64,000 bases of DNA from Amorphochlora amoebiformis. Taxonomy: Eukaryota; Cercozoa; Chlorarachniophyceae. How positions within the stretch are numbered: position 1 is the stretch's first letter; every line of letters starts with the position of its first letter. Positions 1 to 57,277 of this stretch are shown one piece after another. The notes beneath the pieces were generated by a model. That model was not told the origin of the DNA and searched no databases. It saw only the letters and a list, made by a program, of their open reading frames with translations. A program made the position numbers and the translations under genes. The stretch is from the NCBI GenBank assembly GCA_054601695.1, contig BAAHQB010000041.1:744001-808000 (forward strand). Reading direction: 5' to 3'.

Positions 1-344
1 GTTTGGAGAGAGAGAGAGAGTACATTCCTATTTCAAACCATAATCCTGATTTCTACGCTAGCCCTAATCAAGCCCTATTCTACTCTCCAAGTAATAACCA
101 CTAAAGTTAGGCAAAATTACAAAATTATGTGAAAAGTTAGCTTGGGTGTAAAATGGCTATTATATAATACATATATATATATATATATGTATATATATGT
201 ATAGAAATGGTATTATATGTATACATATTTAGATTTATATATATATATATATATGTGTATATAAACATATGTTTATACATATATAGATGTATACATATAT
301 CTACATATTAACGATAATAATAATAATAACAAAAAAATTGATAT

Positions 345-376
<32 letters not shown>

Positions 377-697
377 ATAACAATAATACTATATATATAT
401 ATATATAATACTAATAACAGCACTAATAACAGTACTACTAATAATATATAATAATAATAATAATATACATACATATATACATACATATTTATATATATAT
501 ATATGTATATATAAATATATGTTTATACATATATAGGTATCTAAATATATCTACATATTAATAATAATAATTAATAATAACAAAAAAATAATATTAGTAA
601 TAATAATAATAAACGCTAATAATAATACAATATATATAATACTAATAACACTAATAACAGCACTACTACTAATAATAATGATAATAATAATAATATG

Positions 698-733
<36 letters not shown>

Positions 734-752
734 CATACAATGTATTCTAGAC
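1..752 (-). other. Intron of the Met-tRNA synthetase gene (next exon not in window)
   Basis: The donor after exon 791-753 is GTCTAG, and the last codon is open (phase 2), so the gene continues left. Nothing in 1-752 reads as the next expected synthetase segment on the minus strand. The stretch holds (TA)n, (AAT)n and a roughly 240-bp duplication. Confidence 0.6.
236..700. repeat. Two copies of a ~240-bp unit with (AAT)n core
   Basis: Positions 240-480 and 490-700 share the order: TA tract, GTTTATACATATATAG, CTACATATTAA, (AAT)n, CAAAAAAAT, TATTAGTAATAATAA, then TACTAATAACA. The copies differ by small indels, so this is an older tandem duplication inside a Met-tRNA synthetase intron. Confidence 0.8.
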
Positions 753-25860
<25,108 letters not shown>

Positions 25861-26024
25861 ACTCATGATCAAGGGTATAAGATGTAGGCCTCGTAGTTAC
25901 TATCATATGTAAATATATAATTGAGTATGTTTACTGTATATCACGATATGTATGTTAAAAGATTAATATTATATATGTATATGTATATGTATAATACTAT
26001 GTATGTATATGTGTGTACATATTA

Positions 26025-26060
<36 letters not shown>

Positions 26061-26088
26061 CATGAAAATCATGATCAAGTTGATAATC

Positions 26089-26126
<38 letters not shown>

Positions 26127-26850
26127 CATATATATATATACATATTAATATATATATATATATAATATATATATATATACATAGATACATATATATACAT
26201 ACATACGTAAATATACATGTATAATCTTCAAGTTTAATAGCTCATGATAAATACATATGTACGCAAATGCATACTAATACACACTGTTCAATTAAAATCA
26301 CGATAGTCGCTATGATAATCCAATGATATCATGTGCTATTATATAGCCTCACGTGTCGATATCATACGGTATTTACATTACATCATAGTATTAGTCTAGT
26401 TAGTATCCCTCTTTGTCAACGCAATTTAGCTTAAAATTGCCACTTAGTTCCACCAGGCCGTAATGAATGATTCGATTGAGAATTATAGTCTGCATATGCA
26501 TGTCTTCGAGATAGAAGTTAGGGTTCTGTTCGCCACCGTACCGATCTGCAATAATTTCTTTCCACTCACTAATGGAGGGTGGGTTAGGTTTAGGATTAGG
26601 GTAGGGTTAGGGTTAGGGTAGGGTTCGGGTTAGGGTTATGACTGGGATTAGGGTTTCGACTTGCAAAGTGAACGAAATCTGAGTAGTCTTGCGGAAAATA
26701 ATGGATCTGGTTCAATTTCACGACATTGTTGATCACGATTTATTAAAGATGCCACACTCAATTCCGTCAAAAATACACTAATATTGTGAACACCCTCAGC
26801 CTTTCCAATTTAAAGACTCACGCATATTTTCCGTATTTCTTGCAGACTGT
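25861..26850. other. Intergenic spacer
   Basis: Between the MYND-gene stop (25860) and the start region of the RRM gene. It contains (TA)n to about 26200, then mixed sequence with no exon I can support. A short TTAGGG-type patch lies at 26580-26650, the only such patch that appears to be outside an intron. Confidence 0.6.
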
Positions 26851-27123
26851 GAAGGAGAGATGGTATCGCCGATGCCTCCCATGTCGCTGCGTCCCGTACA
26901 TCCCCCGTGCCTGTTTCCCATTGACCCGCCGCGTCAAACTGGTCAAACCTGTCAAGAACACGTGTCTACAAATATATTCGTCGGAGTATTTTTCGGCTTC
27001 GGAATGGCCGTGACCAGCCGGCGCAGACCGCTACTTCGGCCGTCTCTGCGACCTACACGAGGTCCTCCACGGCTGGCTATTACGGCTGTGGCAATATCAT
27101 TAATAATGCTGTTTGTAGGGCCA
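26851..27123 (+). CDS. Possible 5' exon of the nucleolin-like gene (frame unsettled)
   Basis: GC-rich island preceded by a good acceptor (CCGTATTTCTTGCAG|ACTG). One frame opens at ATG 26860 (MVSPMPPMSLRPVHPPCLFP, then two hydrophobic stretches). A second frame starts at the acceptor (TVKERWYRRCLPCRCVPY) and can leave at AACAC|GTGTCT. A third frame (DQPAQTATSAVSATYTRSS) ends in AG at 27123 and has the phase needed to join exon 27162, across an unusually short 38-nt intron. I cannot choose from sequence alone. The true start of the gene is therefore unknown. Confidence 0.35.
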
Positions 27124-27161
27124 GGTACTGGACGTGGGATAGAATAGGGGTTAGGAATCAG

Positions 27162-44792
<17,631 letters not shown>

Positions 44793-45344
44793 CCACATAC
44801 CTAGCTAGATACCTGTGACAATGCCCAATCAACTTTTAAGTGTGAATTTTACTACACCTTAATCCAGTACTCGATCCGAGGCGGCAAAATGACTTTGAAT
44901 TATAACTAGAATTACCGTGAACTAATTTTTTAACTTCGTAGAGTAACTCATCTAGCTCGTGAGTCCGAGTTGTCATCATTTAATTACATCTAGAAGATCA
45001 AGTCCTACGCAGCCGCTGGTACATGTAGTACGTATTATAGGATTACCTAGTACGTATGTGCAGTTTTTAGCGGATCTTGATACATCATGATCACTTATAC
45101 TGTCCAAATATATATTCACATTCCAACTTGTACACTGTGAAAGCGCTCAGGCATCGATATTGGCTAAGAAATCTAACCTTTATGATTATGCCGTTCCAAT
45201 TTCCGGTGACTGCTTTGTAGCGCACGGGCCATGCCAAATGAACAAGAGAAGCAACTACACACACGTATAATATATATATATATATATGTATAAAAACTTA
45301 TATACGTATATGTATAAAAATTACTTCCACATACACACATACGT

Positions 45345-45421
<77 letters not shown>

Positions 45422-45725
45422 AAAATATTACATACATATATATCTAGATATATATATGTATACATACTATTGAAAATAAAAGCGCGTATGTGATATAATG
45501 TATATATACATATGAAGCAATACACAATACATATTGTATATATTATACACTATACGCGTATATATATTAAAATAAAAATACAATACATATAGTGTATACT
45601 TCAAAGAATACAATGTAAATCTATAAACAAAACATATATCGGTGTAAGTATGTACATGTCCAGAGTATAATATATACAAATATATATATATATATATATT
45701 ACATATTATATATATATATACATTC

Positions 45726-45756
<31 letters not shown>

Positions 45757-45773
45757 TGTATATGTAATATATA

Positions 45774-45811
<38 letters not shown>

Positions 45812-45893
45812 TCATATATTTACATGTCTAACATCTGAATTTGTATGTTAAGAACTCTATATATATATACATATTTCTATAAACATATTTTTA

Positions 45894-45927
<34 letters not shown>

Positions 45928-45957
45928 TATGTATGTATATATCATATGTATGTATAC

Positions 45958-45988
<31 letters not shown>

Positions 45989-46120
45989 ATATATGTACAT
46001 ACATATACATATCAATATATATATATATATATATGCATATAATATTTATTTCTTTTCCTCTCTCGCCTATCGACTACCCCTCCCTCTTTAGCCCCTTTCC
46101 CTGCCTTTTCCCGCGTTGGT
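44793..46120. other. Convergent intergenic region
   Basis: Lies between the stop of the RRM gene (+) and the stop of the four-helix membrane protein gene (-). 44800-45240 is mixed sequence; 45260-46040 is (TA)n-rich. I find no exon with supportable splice sites or family signature. Confidence 0.6.
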
Positions 46121-46937
46121 CTATCCAACACACAAGTACAAATCAAACAACACCTGAAAAAAGCTGAAGACGGCGTATATCGCAGACATCGCAGTGACCG
46201 CTTGATAGGAGGCATGGGAACCTTCTCCAATTCCAGGGTCGCCCCACTGAACCTAGAAACCAAAACCATGACACTTACACCTTCGGGTTACAATCCACGG
46301 GCCCAGGATCAGTACCATGGATATGATCGATGAGTTGCACATCATGAACAGCATGGCGAGAGAGGCCCCGATGTACGCCTGTGTATGTTATTGTCTGTCT
46401 CAGGGAAACCCCAACTTGGGGATATCGCATATCACCTCCGCAGCAGGGTTATTAGTATCTCCGGCTTGGAAAAGCAGTGTGTAAGTCTGCGAAGGAATGA
46501 AAGAGATATATGTCAGTTATATTCCTGCAGTCCGTTTTGAATACTGACCATGAATACAGACGAGAGAAGAACCATAATGCTTGTCCAGACTGCCAAAAAC
46601 TTGAACCTAAGATATTTCGGTGATTCTTCGTACCCCATTATCGGACTACATAGCTCCAGAGATACTTCATAATTTCCTTCATGTTTACCGAGACGTCTCT
46701 TTGTCGTTGGAGCCCTCGAAGTAGGCCGCGGCCGACCAGCATGCTATGACGTAGCTGTCAACAAGTAGTGAAATCACTCCTTAAATACCAATGTCTTAGT
46801 TTTTTGTACCCCACGGCCGCGAAGAGGATTGTCGCATATCCCAGTTTCAAAACCTACGTATAATTCTTCATCCCTGGTCGTTCGTATAAGATAAAGGGAA
46901 GGATTACCTGACTGCGGGTAAGCTGACAGCCGGCCAT
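46121..46937 (-). CDS. Small four-helix integral membrane protein, family not recognised (7 exons)
   Basis: Exons (5' to 3'): 46937-46908, 46853-46810, 46754-46689, 46606-46549, 46486-46436, 46378-46292, 46252-46121; phases all match and give 155 residues. Starts MAGCQLTRSQ. Four hydrophobic segments: ~11-37 (LGYATILFAAVGYVIACW), 48-72 (FLAVWTSIMVLLSSVF), 84-112 (IGASLAMLFMMCNSSIISMV) and 126-152 (ASYQAVTAMSAIYAVFSFFQ). Short polar loops include GSNDKETSR, QAGDTNNPAAE and WGDPGIGEGSH. Topology resembles MARVEL or synaptogyrin-type proteins, but I see no diagnostic motif. Introns are ordinary and 42-72 nt, unlike its neighbours. It shares a 106-bp spacer with the divergent Rab gene. The donor for exon 46378-46292 is taken as ATT|GTAACC; a later GT would change the frame and lose the hydrophobic fourth helix. 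Confidence 0.85.
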
Positions 46938-47043
46938 GTTGTGACAGATCTGCGTGACTGAACACGTGCCCTTTTGTCACCTTTAAAACTTTCAGAGACT
47001 AGCGACCTTTTATTCCGGTAGAATTTATCGGCCACTCGCCGCT
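46938..47043. promoter_or_regulatory. 106-bp divergent spacer between membrane-protein and Rab genes
   Basis: The two ATGs at 46937 (-) and 47044 (+) face away from each other with only this spacer. It is mixed sequence with no microsatellite, and both promoters and 5' UTRs must fit here or overlap. No TATA motif recognised. Confidence 0.55.
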
Positions 47044-48049
47044 ATGGCTAGCGTCGATGGACCCACATATCTGGCTAAAGTCGTACTCATCGGGGACAGC
47101 GGTGTAGGGGTATGATAACCATTACGCACTTTCGTGTATTTTGTTAATCTTTCCTGGAAAAGTGGATATTTTTATCTACAGAAAACGTCATTGATTGCGC
47201 GTTACGTCGACGATGTCTTCAGCACGTCTTTTGTGTCTACAATCGGTATAATTTTAAGCCATACTCACAGACCTAAACGCACTCTCGTTCTAAGTCTTGC
47301 TTATTTACCCCGACGGTCGCCGAAGTATCTTGGTTCTAAGTCTTCGTTGCAATTTTACAGGCGTGGACTTCAAGTCCAAGAATGTGCACGTTGGTGACAA
47401 TAATCTCAAGCTCATGATATGGGACACAGGTTTCGAGTCGTAACTCTGAGTTTGGGTTGGATGGGAGTCGAGATTATACTCTAATGTGCTTTCCAAGGCC
47501 GTGATGAGGATCACGTGTGATACATATATTATTCCAGCTGGACAAGAGAGATTTCGGACGATTACCTCGAGCTACTATAGAGGGGCGAGAGGGATAATGG
47601 TTCACAAATATGCACACTTACTCATATACATGTTACAACTGCCTCGTTCCTCTATATCCAACCTTCACGCTCCCGAAAATCCCGATACTGTCCTTTCCGT
47701 CCTCGTTTCCAGCGCATTTTTCTTTTATCCCTCTTACCTGTATCCCCTCCTTTACCCGATTAGTGTCGGTTTTCTTCTTTGATATAGTCACATGTATACA
47801 CAAGCATGTGTTGTAGGATGTAAAAAAAAAGGGATAATGAGATTGAAAAAATTTTCAGGTGGTGTTCGATGTCACCGACGTGGCATCCTTCGAGCGAGTT
47901 ACTAAATGGTACGTATGCATATCCGCATGAGTGGGTTTTTGGTGTGTATATAGCTATTTCTGTGTGTATGTATATGTCTACGTGTATGGATGTGTATCTA
48001 GAGTACATACATTTACGTTTTATACATATGTTATTTATAGTTTCAGTTA

Positions 48050-48099
<50 letters not shown>

Positions 48100-48149
48100 T
48101 TCTTTATATGTAAATATTTAAAAATATATATTACATATAATATGTAAGT

Positions 48150-48207
<58 letters not shown>

Positions 48208-48221
48208 ACACACTACATATA

Positions 48222-48266
<45 letters not shown>

Positions 48267-48551
48267 TTGTATATTTATATATATATATATAGTACTATAT
48301 ATATATATATATCCTGACCGTTACCCGACCCTACCCAGCGCCGTACCCTTTTAACCCTGACTCTAACCCTAATAACCCAAAACCTAACCCTAACCCCGAT
48401 CCCACCGAGTCTATTCAAATCCCAATGCTAGCCTTACTTGCCCACCTCCTAACGTCACCCTTTGCTGAAGCTGAACATTATTCATACCCTAAACCCTCGC
48501 CCTAACCCTATACACTCATAACATATTTGTATGTATATGTATATATATATA

Positions 48552-48590
<39 letters not shown>

Positions 48591-48872
48591 AAAATATACA
48601 TACATTTATATCCATATACGTATACATTATATGTACACACATATGTGTATATATATACACATACGTTTATATATGTGTGTATTGCTCTATAATATATCTA
48701 TATATATATATACATGTATATATATGTATGAATATTCATGTATGTAATATATTATTTATATAGGGTAGAAGAGGCTAGTAAGTATGTAGACGGCGCCGAG
48801 ATAGCTGTAGTCGGCAATAAGTGTGACCTTCCCAACCGAAAAGTATATATATTGAAATATTACATATTTCTA

Positions 48873-48923
<51 letters not shown>

Positions 48924-49555
48924 TAGACATATGTATGTATTTATATATATGAATGATTACATATATATGAATATATACATATAAATCTGGGTATTTCACT
49001 AATAACCATATATGTTTTACGTGTTCATGTACATATGTTATGTAACACATGTAATATATATATATATATATATATATATTGCATATATATTGCATATATA
49101 TATATATATTATATTATATATATATATATATATTATACACATATATGTAAAAATATATACTTTATATCTATATTTCATTAGTTTGCACATAACTGCGCTC
49201 AGAATGTGTACATATATGTGTTTGATATATAAATAAATACAGTGTAATTATAAACATCAAATTGCGTTTGTAATATACATAATATATATATATATATACA
49301 TATATACATATATATATATATATATTTCTCTAAATGCTATATGTAAAATCTTCGTCACATTCATTACATTTAACATAGATCAGTAAAAATATACATAAAT
49401 GTATATATATATATACTTATATTTATGTATATATATATATATAGTTATATAAATATACATATATACCGGTAGAATGTATTTTGTGCATCCAAAACAATTA
49501 TCCATACATCTTGTATTAAACATCAACATGTAAACAAACAAATTTATATGGTACT

Positions 49556-49599
<44 letters not shown>

Positions 49600-49970
49600 T
49601 ACATTATATATATAAGGGTATATTATCTATATATTTTGTTATTTATATATATCAGGTATCAGCCAAGGATGGATGGGAAGTAGCTAAAAGAGCCAACGGT
49701 ATATATTTCGAGACTTCTGCAAACAAAGGTCGACTTTATTCTAAATAAAATAAAAGCGCATGTGTGTCGTATATTTTACAGATATCTATTTGACAGGTAT
49801 CACTGTTTTTATTTATATTTATTTTATATATGTTCATGTTTATGTATACTTGTTTCTATATATGTTCATGTTTATACTATATATGTTCATGTTTATATTG
49901 GATATATATATATATATACATGTATGTATTCTTACATATTATAGTATATACAATTTGTTATAACATACAC

Positions 49971-50010
<40 letters not shown>

Positions 50011-50103
50011 GAATATTTATGTGTATGTAAAATTATGTACGTTATAGCACACATATTTCCACACGTCTATATACATTTACATTATGTATGCATATATATA
50101 TAT

Positions 50104-50134
<31 letters not shown>

Positions 50135-50413
50135 ATGTATACATATATATATGTAAAAAAAAATTATACATTTACATAAGCAAGTATATTTATAAATATA
50201 CACATGTATATATATATACGTATGTATATAGTATACACAAGCACGTAAAAATTTAGTAGATATAGCCCACTTTTTCACATTTATTTTTTATTACAGTGTG
50301 AAATACTTAATCGTAATGATATGCAGGCACTAACGTGGAGGAGGCATTCGAGGGGGTACTGAAAGCGATTTTAAAGGTTCTCGTAATACGTGATATGCAT
50401 ATTAGTTTTATAC

Positions 50414-50445
<32 letters not shown>

Positions 50446-50447
50446 AT

Positions 50448-50486
<39 letters not shown>

Positions 50487-50557
50487 ACACACTATGTTTA
50501 CACGATGTATATTTATATATATATATATATACATACATATAAACATACGTATATTTC

Positions 50558-50597
<40 letters not shown>

Positions 50598-51104
50598 TCT
50601 CATACATGCACACACAAAACGCACACACGATATTAAGAGAACGGGACAGAGACTTGCAGAGAGGAGTATATTTACATACCCATCAGTCTTCTAGACCACT
50701 AGAGATGGATGAGTCGACGATCCGGATAAAGCCTAAAAAGAATGACACGTGCCGCTGCTCCTCCGGGAGGTGTTAAATAGTATATATAGATAACATGTAT
50801 ACGTATATATATGTACATATATATATATATATATATACATATATACATGTATATATAGTAGTATATATATATATATATATATCCTATATATATATATATA
50901 TATATGCATATACATAAAAATAGATAGTAACTGGTATAGATACATAGGAAAAGTTGCATATATTATATAATACATATAAATTATATTTATATCAAGATAT
51001 CATTCATGCAGGAGCTCGTGCGCATGTTGAACGAGGGTGAGACTAGGGCCAGGAAATCTATTTCAACTGTAGCCAGCCTGTTCACAGGCCACACAAGCAT
51101 ATGA
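47044..51104 (+). CDS. Rab-family small GTPase without a C-terminal cysteine (9 exons)
   Basis: Exons: 47044-47109, 47182-47245, 47361-47429, 47538-47599, 47859-47908, 48764-48842, 49656-49728, 50327-50376, 51012-51104; in frame, 201 residues. G1 GDSGVGKTSL (split by intron 1), switch [15 protein letters not shown]3 [21 protein letters not shown]4 GNKCDL and G5 ETSANKG are all intact, so nucleotide binding and hydrolysis should be normal. STIGVDF, YYRGA and the [10 protein letters not shown] stretch mark it as a Rab of vesicle traffic, Rab1/8/10-like, though I cannot fix the subfamily. The C-terminus ends FTGHTSI with no Cys in the last ~30 residues, so the usual double geranylgeranyl site is missing. 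An alternative last exon beyond 51104 is possible but not seen. The early introns are short; the last four grow by (TA)n. Confidence 0.97.
48310..48515. repeat. Degenerate CCCTAA array in Rab intron
   Basis: CCCTAA-type steps (CTAACCCTAATAACCC and others) in the intron before exon 48764-48842. A fragment of the conserved element (GCTGAACATTATTCA) lies at 48470-48485. Confidence 0.8.
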
Positions 51105-51634
51105 TTATTGGCCAGCGTTACAAGTATATTTGATCAACGATCATCAAGACGTTCCATTAGCCTAGGGGTGTACAGTTGAAAAAAATCCAATATACATGAA
51201 ATTTATGACATGGCATGAAAGCACTGGACTAGTGTTACTATAGCTAGTATAGGTCCTAGAGGTCATTCGTTACTTTATGATTGCCACGTAGACTCGTGTA
51301 TATACTAGATATATATATATATATATAGATCTAGAGATAATATATATCATGTGATATATGTAGATATCTAGTTTATATATTTTATATATATTGTATATAT
51401 CTAATACATGAATCTAGTGGATATACACATATATCATCAAACAAACATATGTACATATGTACAGATATATATAACCGTCGTGATCTTCGGATCTTACGAT
51501 CCCGGCCGATTGAACCTTCAAACTAGTGAAACTTAAATTCTAAGATGCAACGTTAACCATGGCCAATCAATGATACTGGGGGTTCAATTCGCGTGGTCCA
51601 TATATTATGCGGTGACTGTGTGTTCAACTACAGC
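51105..51634. other. Convergent intergenic region
   Basis: Mixed sequence between the stop of the Rab gene (+) and the stop of the LRR/Sel1 gene (-), with a TA-rich patch at 51300-51480. No exon supported. Confidence 0.6.
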
Positions 51635-52149
51635 TTACGCCTTCTTAAATCGTGCCAAAAAGCGCTTTGCTAGCGGTTGACCCAGCTCTGCTGCGCGCTT
51701 AAAAAGAGACAGGGCCTTGTCTTTGTTGGGCTCTCGAACTCCAATTCCTACAATTTTGTAATATATATTTTAAATGTAACATATGTACGTACAGAGCATG
51801 TATATATATATATATATATTATATATATATATATATATGTATGCATGTAAGATCATATACCATGATATGTTACGTATGATACGAATTATCATCAATCATA
51901 ACGATTAATGGAAACACTGTTATATATGCATGTTTACTGTATACATATATTTCGTACATCATAGTATATACAAATGTGGCAATGCCCAAGGTTATATGTG
52001 TATGTATGCATACATGTATAGTATATACACCCATATATACGAAGAGAGGGACGTAAAGTCGAAATGACCTTTGATATAGCAAACTTCAAGGATATATATA
52101 TATATATATTTATTTATATACGTATATATCCACGTAATATATGCACATA

Positions 52150-52181
<32 letters not shown>

Positions 52182-52578
52182 GTATAGATATGTACGAAAG
52201 AGAGATATAATTTTGAAGTAACCTTTTATGTAGCAAATTTCAAGGTTATATATATATATATAATATATATATAAATATAGATGTATACATTCATATGTAT
52301 ATATATATATTTATATATATAGATAGATACATATAAATATTTCGAGTGTAGGTATATCTAGTATATACATACTTATATACATATATGCATATATATATAT
52401 ATATATGTATGAGAAGAGAGGATATCCTGGTATGCATTGTGGAAGTGACCTTTGAGATAGCAGAGTCCTAGGTTATATATAGAGTCTGGCTCATTCAAAC
52501 TCGCAGCTCGACGAAATAGCTGGGGTACATACCAAGATAATAATTTGTTGAGATACTTGTACGTATGTATGTAAACGT

Positions 52579-52631
<53 letters not shown>

Positions 52632-52769
52632 CATGTATATAGATAGTTATGTGTAGATAGATGCATACTAATTCATACATACAAACATATATGTATATAT
52701 GTATATGTATATGTATATATATATATATGTATGTATTATATATAGTATACCTATGAGCTATATACATTT

Positions 52770-52800
<31 letters not shown>

Positions 52801-52842
52801 AATGTGTAATATCTAACATGTATAAAATATACTATACGCACA

Positions 52843-52875
<33 letters not shown>

Positions 52876-52911
52876 TAGGTATGTATATACCAACGAACAT
52901 ACATATATATA

Positions 52912-52945
<34 letters not shown>

Positions 52946-53481
52946 TGATATGTATATATGTGTATACATATATCTAACCCTAACCCTAAGCCTAACCCTA
53001 ACCCTAACCCAACCCTAACCTAACCTAACCCTAACCCTAACGAGGAGTCAATGGTTCCCGGACTAAGACATGCTAAATAATCTGATCCTAACCCTACTCC
53101 TAACCCTAACCCTAACCCTAACCCTATCACAAACCTAACCCTAACCCTAACCCTAACCCTAACCCTAACCCTAACCCTAACCCTAACCCTAACCCTTAAC
53201 CCTAACCGCAACCCTAACCCTAACCCTAACCCGCATTGTGGAAGAGTCAATGGTCCGGACAAAGACTTGCTGAATAATCTGATCCTAACCCTAACCCAAC
53301 CCTAATCCAAAGCCTAACCCTAACTCTAACCGAGTCAATGGTCCTCGCCCTAAGACATGCTGAATAATGTGACCCTAACCCTAACCCTAACCCTAACCCT
53401 TCCCCTAACCCTAACCCTAACCTAACCCTAACCCTAACCCCAACCCTAACTCTAACGCTAATCCTAACCTTAACCCTAACC

Positions 53482-53523
<42 letters not shown>

Positions 53524-53740
53524 GATGTACTTCCACAGCTTTTAAATCGTCCTTTTGTACGCCATCTCCAGCAAGATAGCAGTGAGCCAGACATGCCATT
53601 GCTATAATAAAATAAGTGTATAATATAATGTATAATATATATAAATATATATATATATATACATATGTATATATTTATGTATATTAGTATATTTATATTT
53701 TATATATATTTATATATATGTAAGAGTACGCATATACATA

Positions 53741-53774
<34 letters not shown>

Positions 53775-54486
53775 AATACGTGTACATATGTGCATGTACA
53801 CGTAAGTGTAAGTAGATATTCGTGCATGATGTGTTTACCGATGTAATATATACATTATATAGAAGATTTACATTAATACATGTATATCTATACGTATGTT
53901 ACATGTATATGTACACATGTATATGTACATCATATGGGTACATATTTCCACGTTAGATATAACATACGTGTATATATATATATTATATATATATATATAT
54001 TATATATATATATATTATATATATATATGTATGTATATATATATATATATATGTATACGTATATTATATACATTTCTATCTTTTTATATAATATATAAAT
54101 TCATGTATATATACGTACATTTAAATGTATGTAATTTATACTTATACCTTTATACACACTCATTATGTACATAAATATACAATTTATATCAATATTTATA
54201 TAACCCATCGAAGAGTCTTTAGCAGCTGATTGAGTATATAGGTCAAACGCTCTCTTCGTATCTTTCTCCACTCCTATATGCGTATAAATAATAAATATCT
54301 ATGTAAAAAAAGTTAAATATAACATATACAGATATAAATTTATTTTATATATCAATATGTACATACTATATATATATATATATATATGAATATACACATA
54401 TATGTGAAGATAACTTCCGTTTAGATATGTTTCAGTTATTTAAGTTAATACCGTACATACATACACATACATATATATACATATAT

Positions 54487-54518
<32 letters not shown>

Positions 54519-54570
54519 GTTTTTTGGGTATATGTACATATATATACATATATATATATATATATATGAC

Positions 54571-54602
<32 letters not shown>

Positions 54603-54716
54603 ACCTTCTCCATTTAGATAAGCTTCGGCTAGTAAGTTGAAACCGTCAACGGATCCCTTATCCACAAGGATTTCGTACAGACATCTACATAATGTAATGT
54701 ACTATATGTGAATATG

Positions 54717-54753
<37 letters not shown>

Positions 54754-56173
54754 TATACATGTACTCACCCCCAAGTGATATGTAGATGTATTCTCCACGT
54801 TATATATATATATATATATATGTATGATATCTACAATACATATTTTTTTCGAAAATTACGAGTTTTGTGCCACACACGCCTTGTATCTCTCTAACCTCTT
54901 CTCCATATCTTCCTCTTTCCTCGATCTCTTCCTCTCTTTCTCTTTCCCTCCCCTCTCACCTTCCATCTCCTCTCTTGCTATCTCTCTCCTCCCCCCCCTC
55001 TCTCTCTCCGCGTAGGCCTCTGTCACTCTCTCTCGGTTTCCACAGCTTTCACACTGCATGCTCTTGGATTGAAAAATTGAACAGGTTTTGGGAGGCGTCG
55101 TGAAACATGTTACATCTTCTCGGAAGGAGCGAGATCATTCTTGCTTTCGTTGTAAAATCCAAGAATCTTTTCCACGGGGCCCTTATATGTGTAAATTATG
55201 TATACATACATATGTACTTATATATATATATATATATGATATATACGTAAACATATACATACAATACATGCACTCTAAATATACATAACACACAATATTT
55301 AGGCGTACAGTTGTATATATATATATATACCTGCATTCTAAATATATATATAACACACAATATTTAGGCGTACAGTTATATATATATATATATAAACCTC
55401 TCTCCATTCTACACTGTCTTGAATCTGTTCCAGAATTTCCCCTGATATCTCGTTTTCGCCAAGGCTGCATATATAAATACAATTCTATACCCTGTTTACC
55501 CACATACATATATATATATATATAATATATATGAAATACAAAATATCATATAAAACACACATACAAACTACATAAAACTCCTCCTACGAACAGCCTCAGA
55601 GTCCCGGTTACGCTTGGAGCTTTGGTCAGCAACAAGAATACGATACTCTTTTCTCAGAAACAACAAACGTATGCATATCTTACTCCAAATGAGCTATATA
55701 GGGTCAAAATACGTGATTTTAACTGCAAATACGTAAGTTATATAGCCTCAGAACACGCTTTTGGTTCACGTTAGCTAGGGTTAGGTACCCTATCCTGCCC
55801 ATACAGGTAATCCAAATCCTTCGTGAGGTTTAGATTAGGAATAGGGTTAGGGTTAGCTAGGGTTAGGGTAGGGCGTGGGCTTAGAGTTTGACCCTCTTGA
55901 TCGGATTTGTGTTAGAGTTATTGTTAGAGCTAGTGTTAGGGTTGGGGCTAGGGTTAGAGTTTGGTTGGGTTAGTGTTAGGATTAGGATCAGATTATTCAA
56001 CATGTCTTAGTCCGAGGACCATTGACCCCTCCACAGTGTTAGGATTAGGATTAATTTCATGGTTAGAATGGGATTATTCAGCATGTCTTAGTCCGCGGAC
56101 CATTGACTCTGTCATGGTCAGTACTTTTTATGCCACATTTAATAGAAATGTGTTATTTATAAAAATATTTTTT

Positions 56174-56215
<42 letters not shown>

Positions 56216-56265
56216 CATCTATGTAGTCACATATGTGTAAATACATACATGCATTCACCATATTC

Positions 56266-56296
<31 letters not shown>

Positions 56297-56474
56297 CATT
56301 ATATATATGTATATACATTATATATATTAGGGTTAGGGTATTGGTTAGAGTTAGGGATACTCTAGATGTGTGAGGGAGGTGCATTGGCAAGCCTCGAGAG
56401 CTTTTAGGAGGGAACTTGCCCCCTTGTCACTTATGTTGCATCTGGATGTACATATATATACACATATATACATA

Positions 56475-56505
<31 letters not shown>

Positions 56506-57107
56506 GCATGTAGAAATATGTGAACTTCTGTATTTAACTGCATTTACTGTTATAGATCTATACATACATATTATATATATATATATATTGTCTAGAATAT
56601 CTATTTACCCTCTCATCTTCACGCTGGCCAAATCCCACGAAAATCCTGTGACATTATATATCATTGCATTATATATTGTACTTTACATACCTATACACAC
56701 TAATATATATATACATATATATATATAATATATACATACATACATATATACATTATATTATATATATATATATATAGGTAGATATAAATGTATGTGTTTA
56801 CATTCAAGCTTCATATATATATGTATGTGTATGTATTTATATATATACATATACACATATATACATATACATCTTCGTGACAATAACACGACCTGCACAA
56901 AACACAATATATGTTTATATATATAAATGTATGCACATATATGTACATGTATATATGTGTTTGTGAGCTATAAAATTATTGTTATAGTAATAAACACACA
57001 CACACACACGCACACATATATGTATATACACATATATATAATATGCTATCACACACATGTAAAATCACAAAAACTACCTGTACTCTCAATATCACCAAGC
57101 ACATGCA

Positions 57108-57148
<41 letters not shown>

Positions 57149-57246
57149 TTGTAAATGGTTGCTATGTTGCGTTGTTTATATGTTGTATGTAATGTAGGTG
57201 TGTACCTTTGTGTGTTCTCTTTTCTAGATATGTTGTGTGTTGTGTA

Positions 57247-57277
<31 letters not shown>

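Noticed and set aside
56870-56900. Possible LRR exon on the minus strand (island with TTTTGTGCAG acceptor)
   Set aside because: No reading joins both neighbours in phase; exon 57403-57330 already joins 56645-56609 directly.
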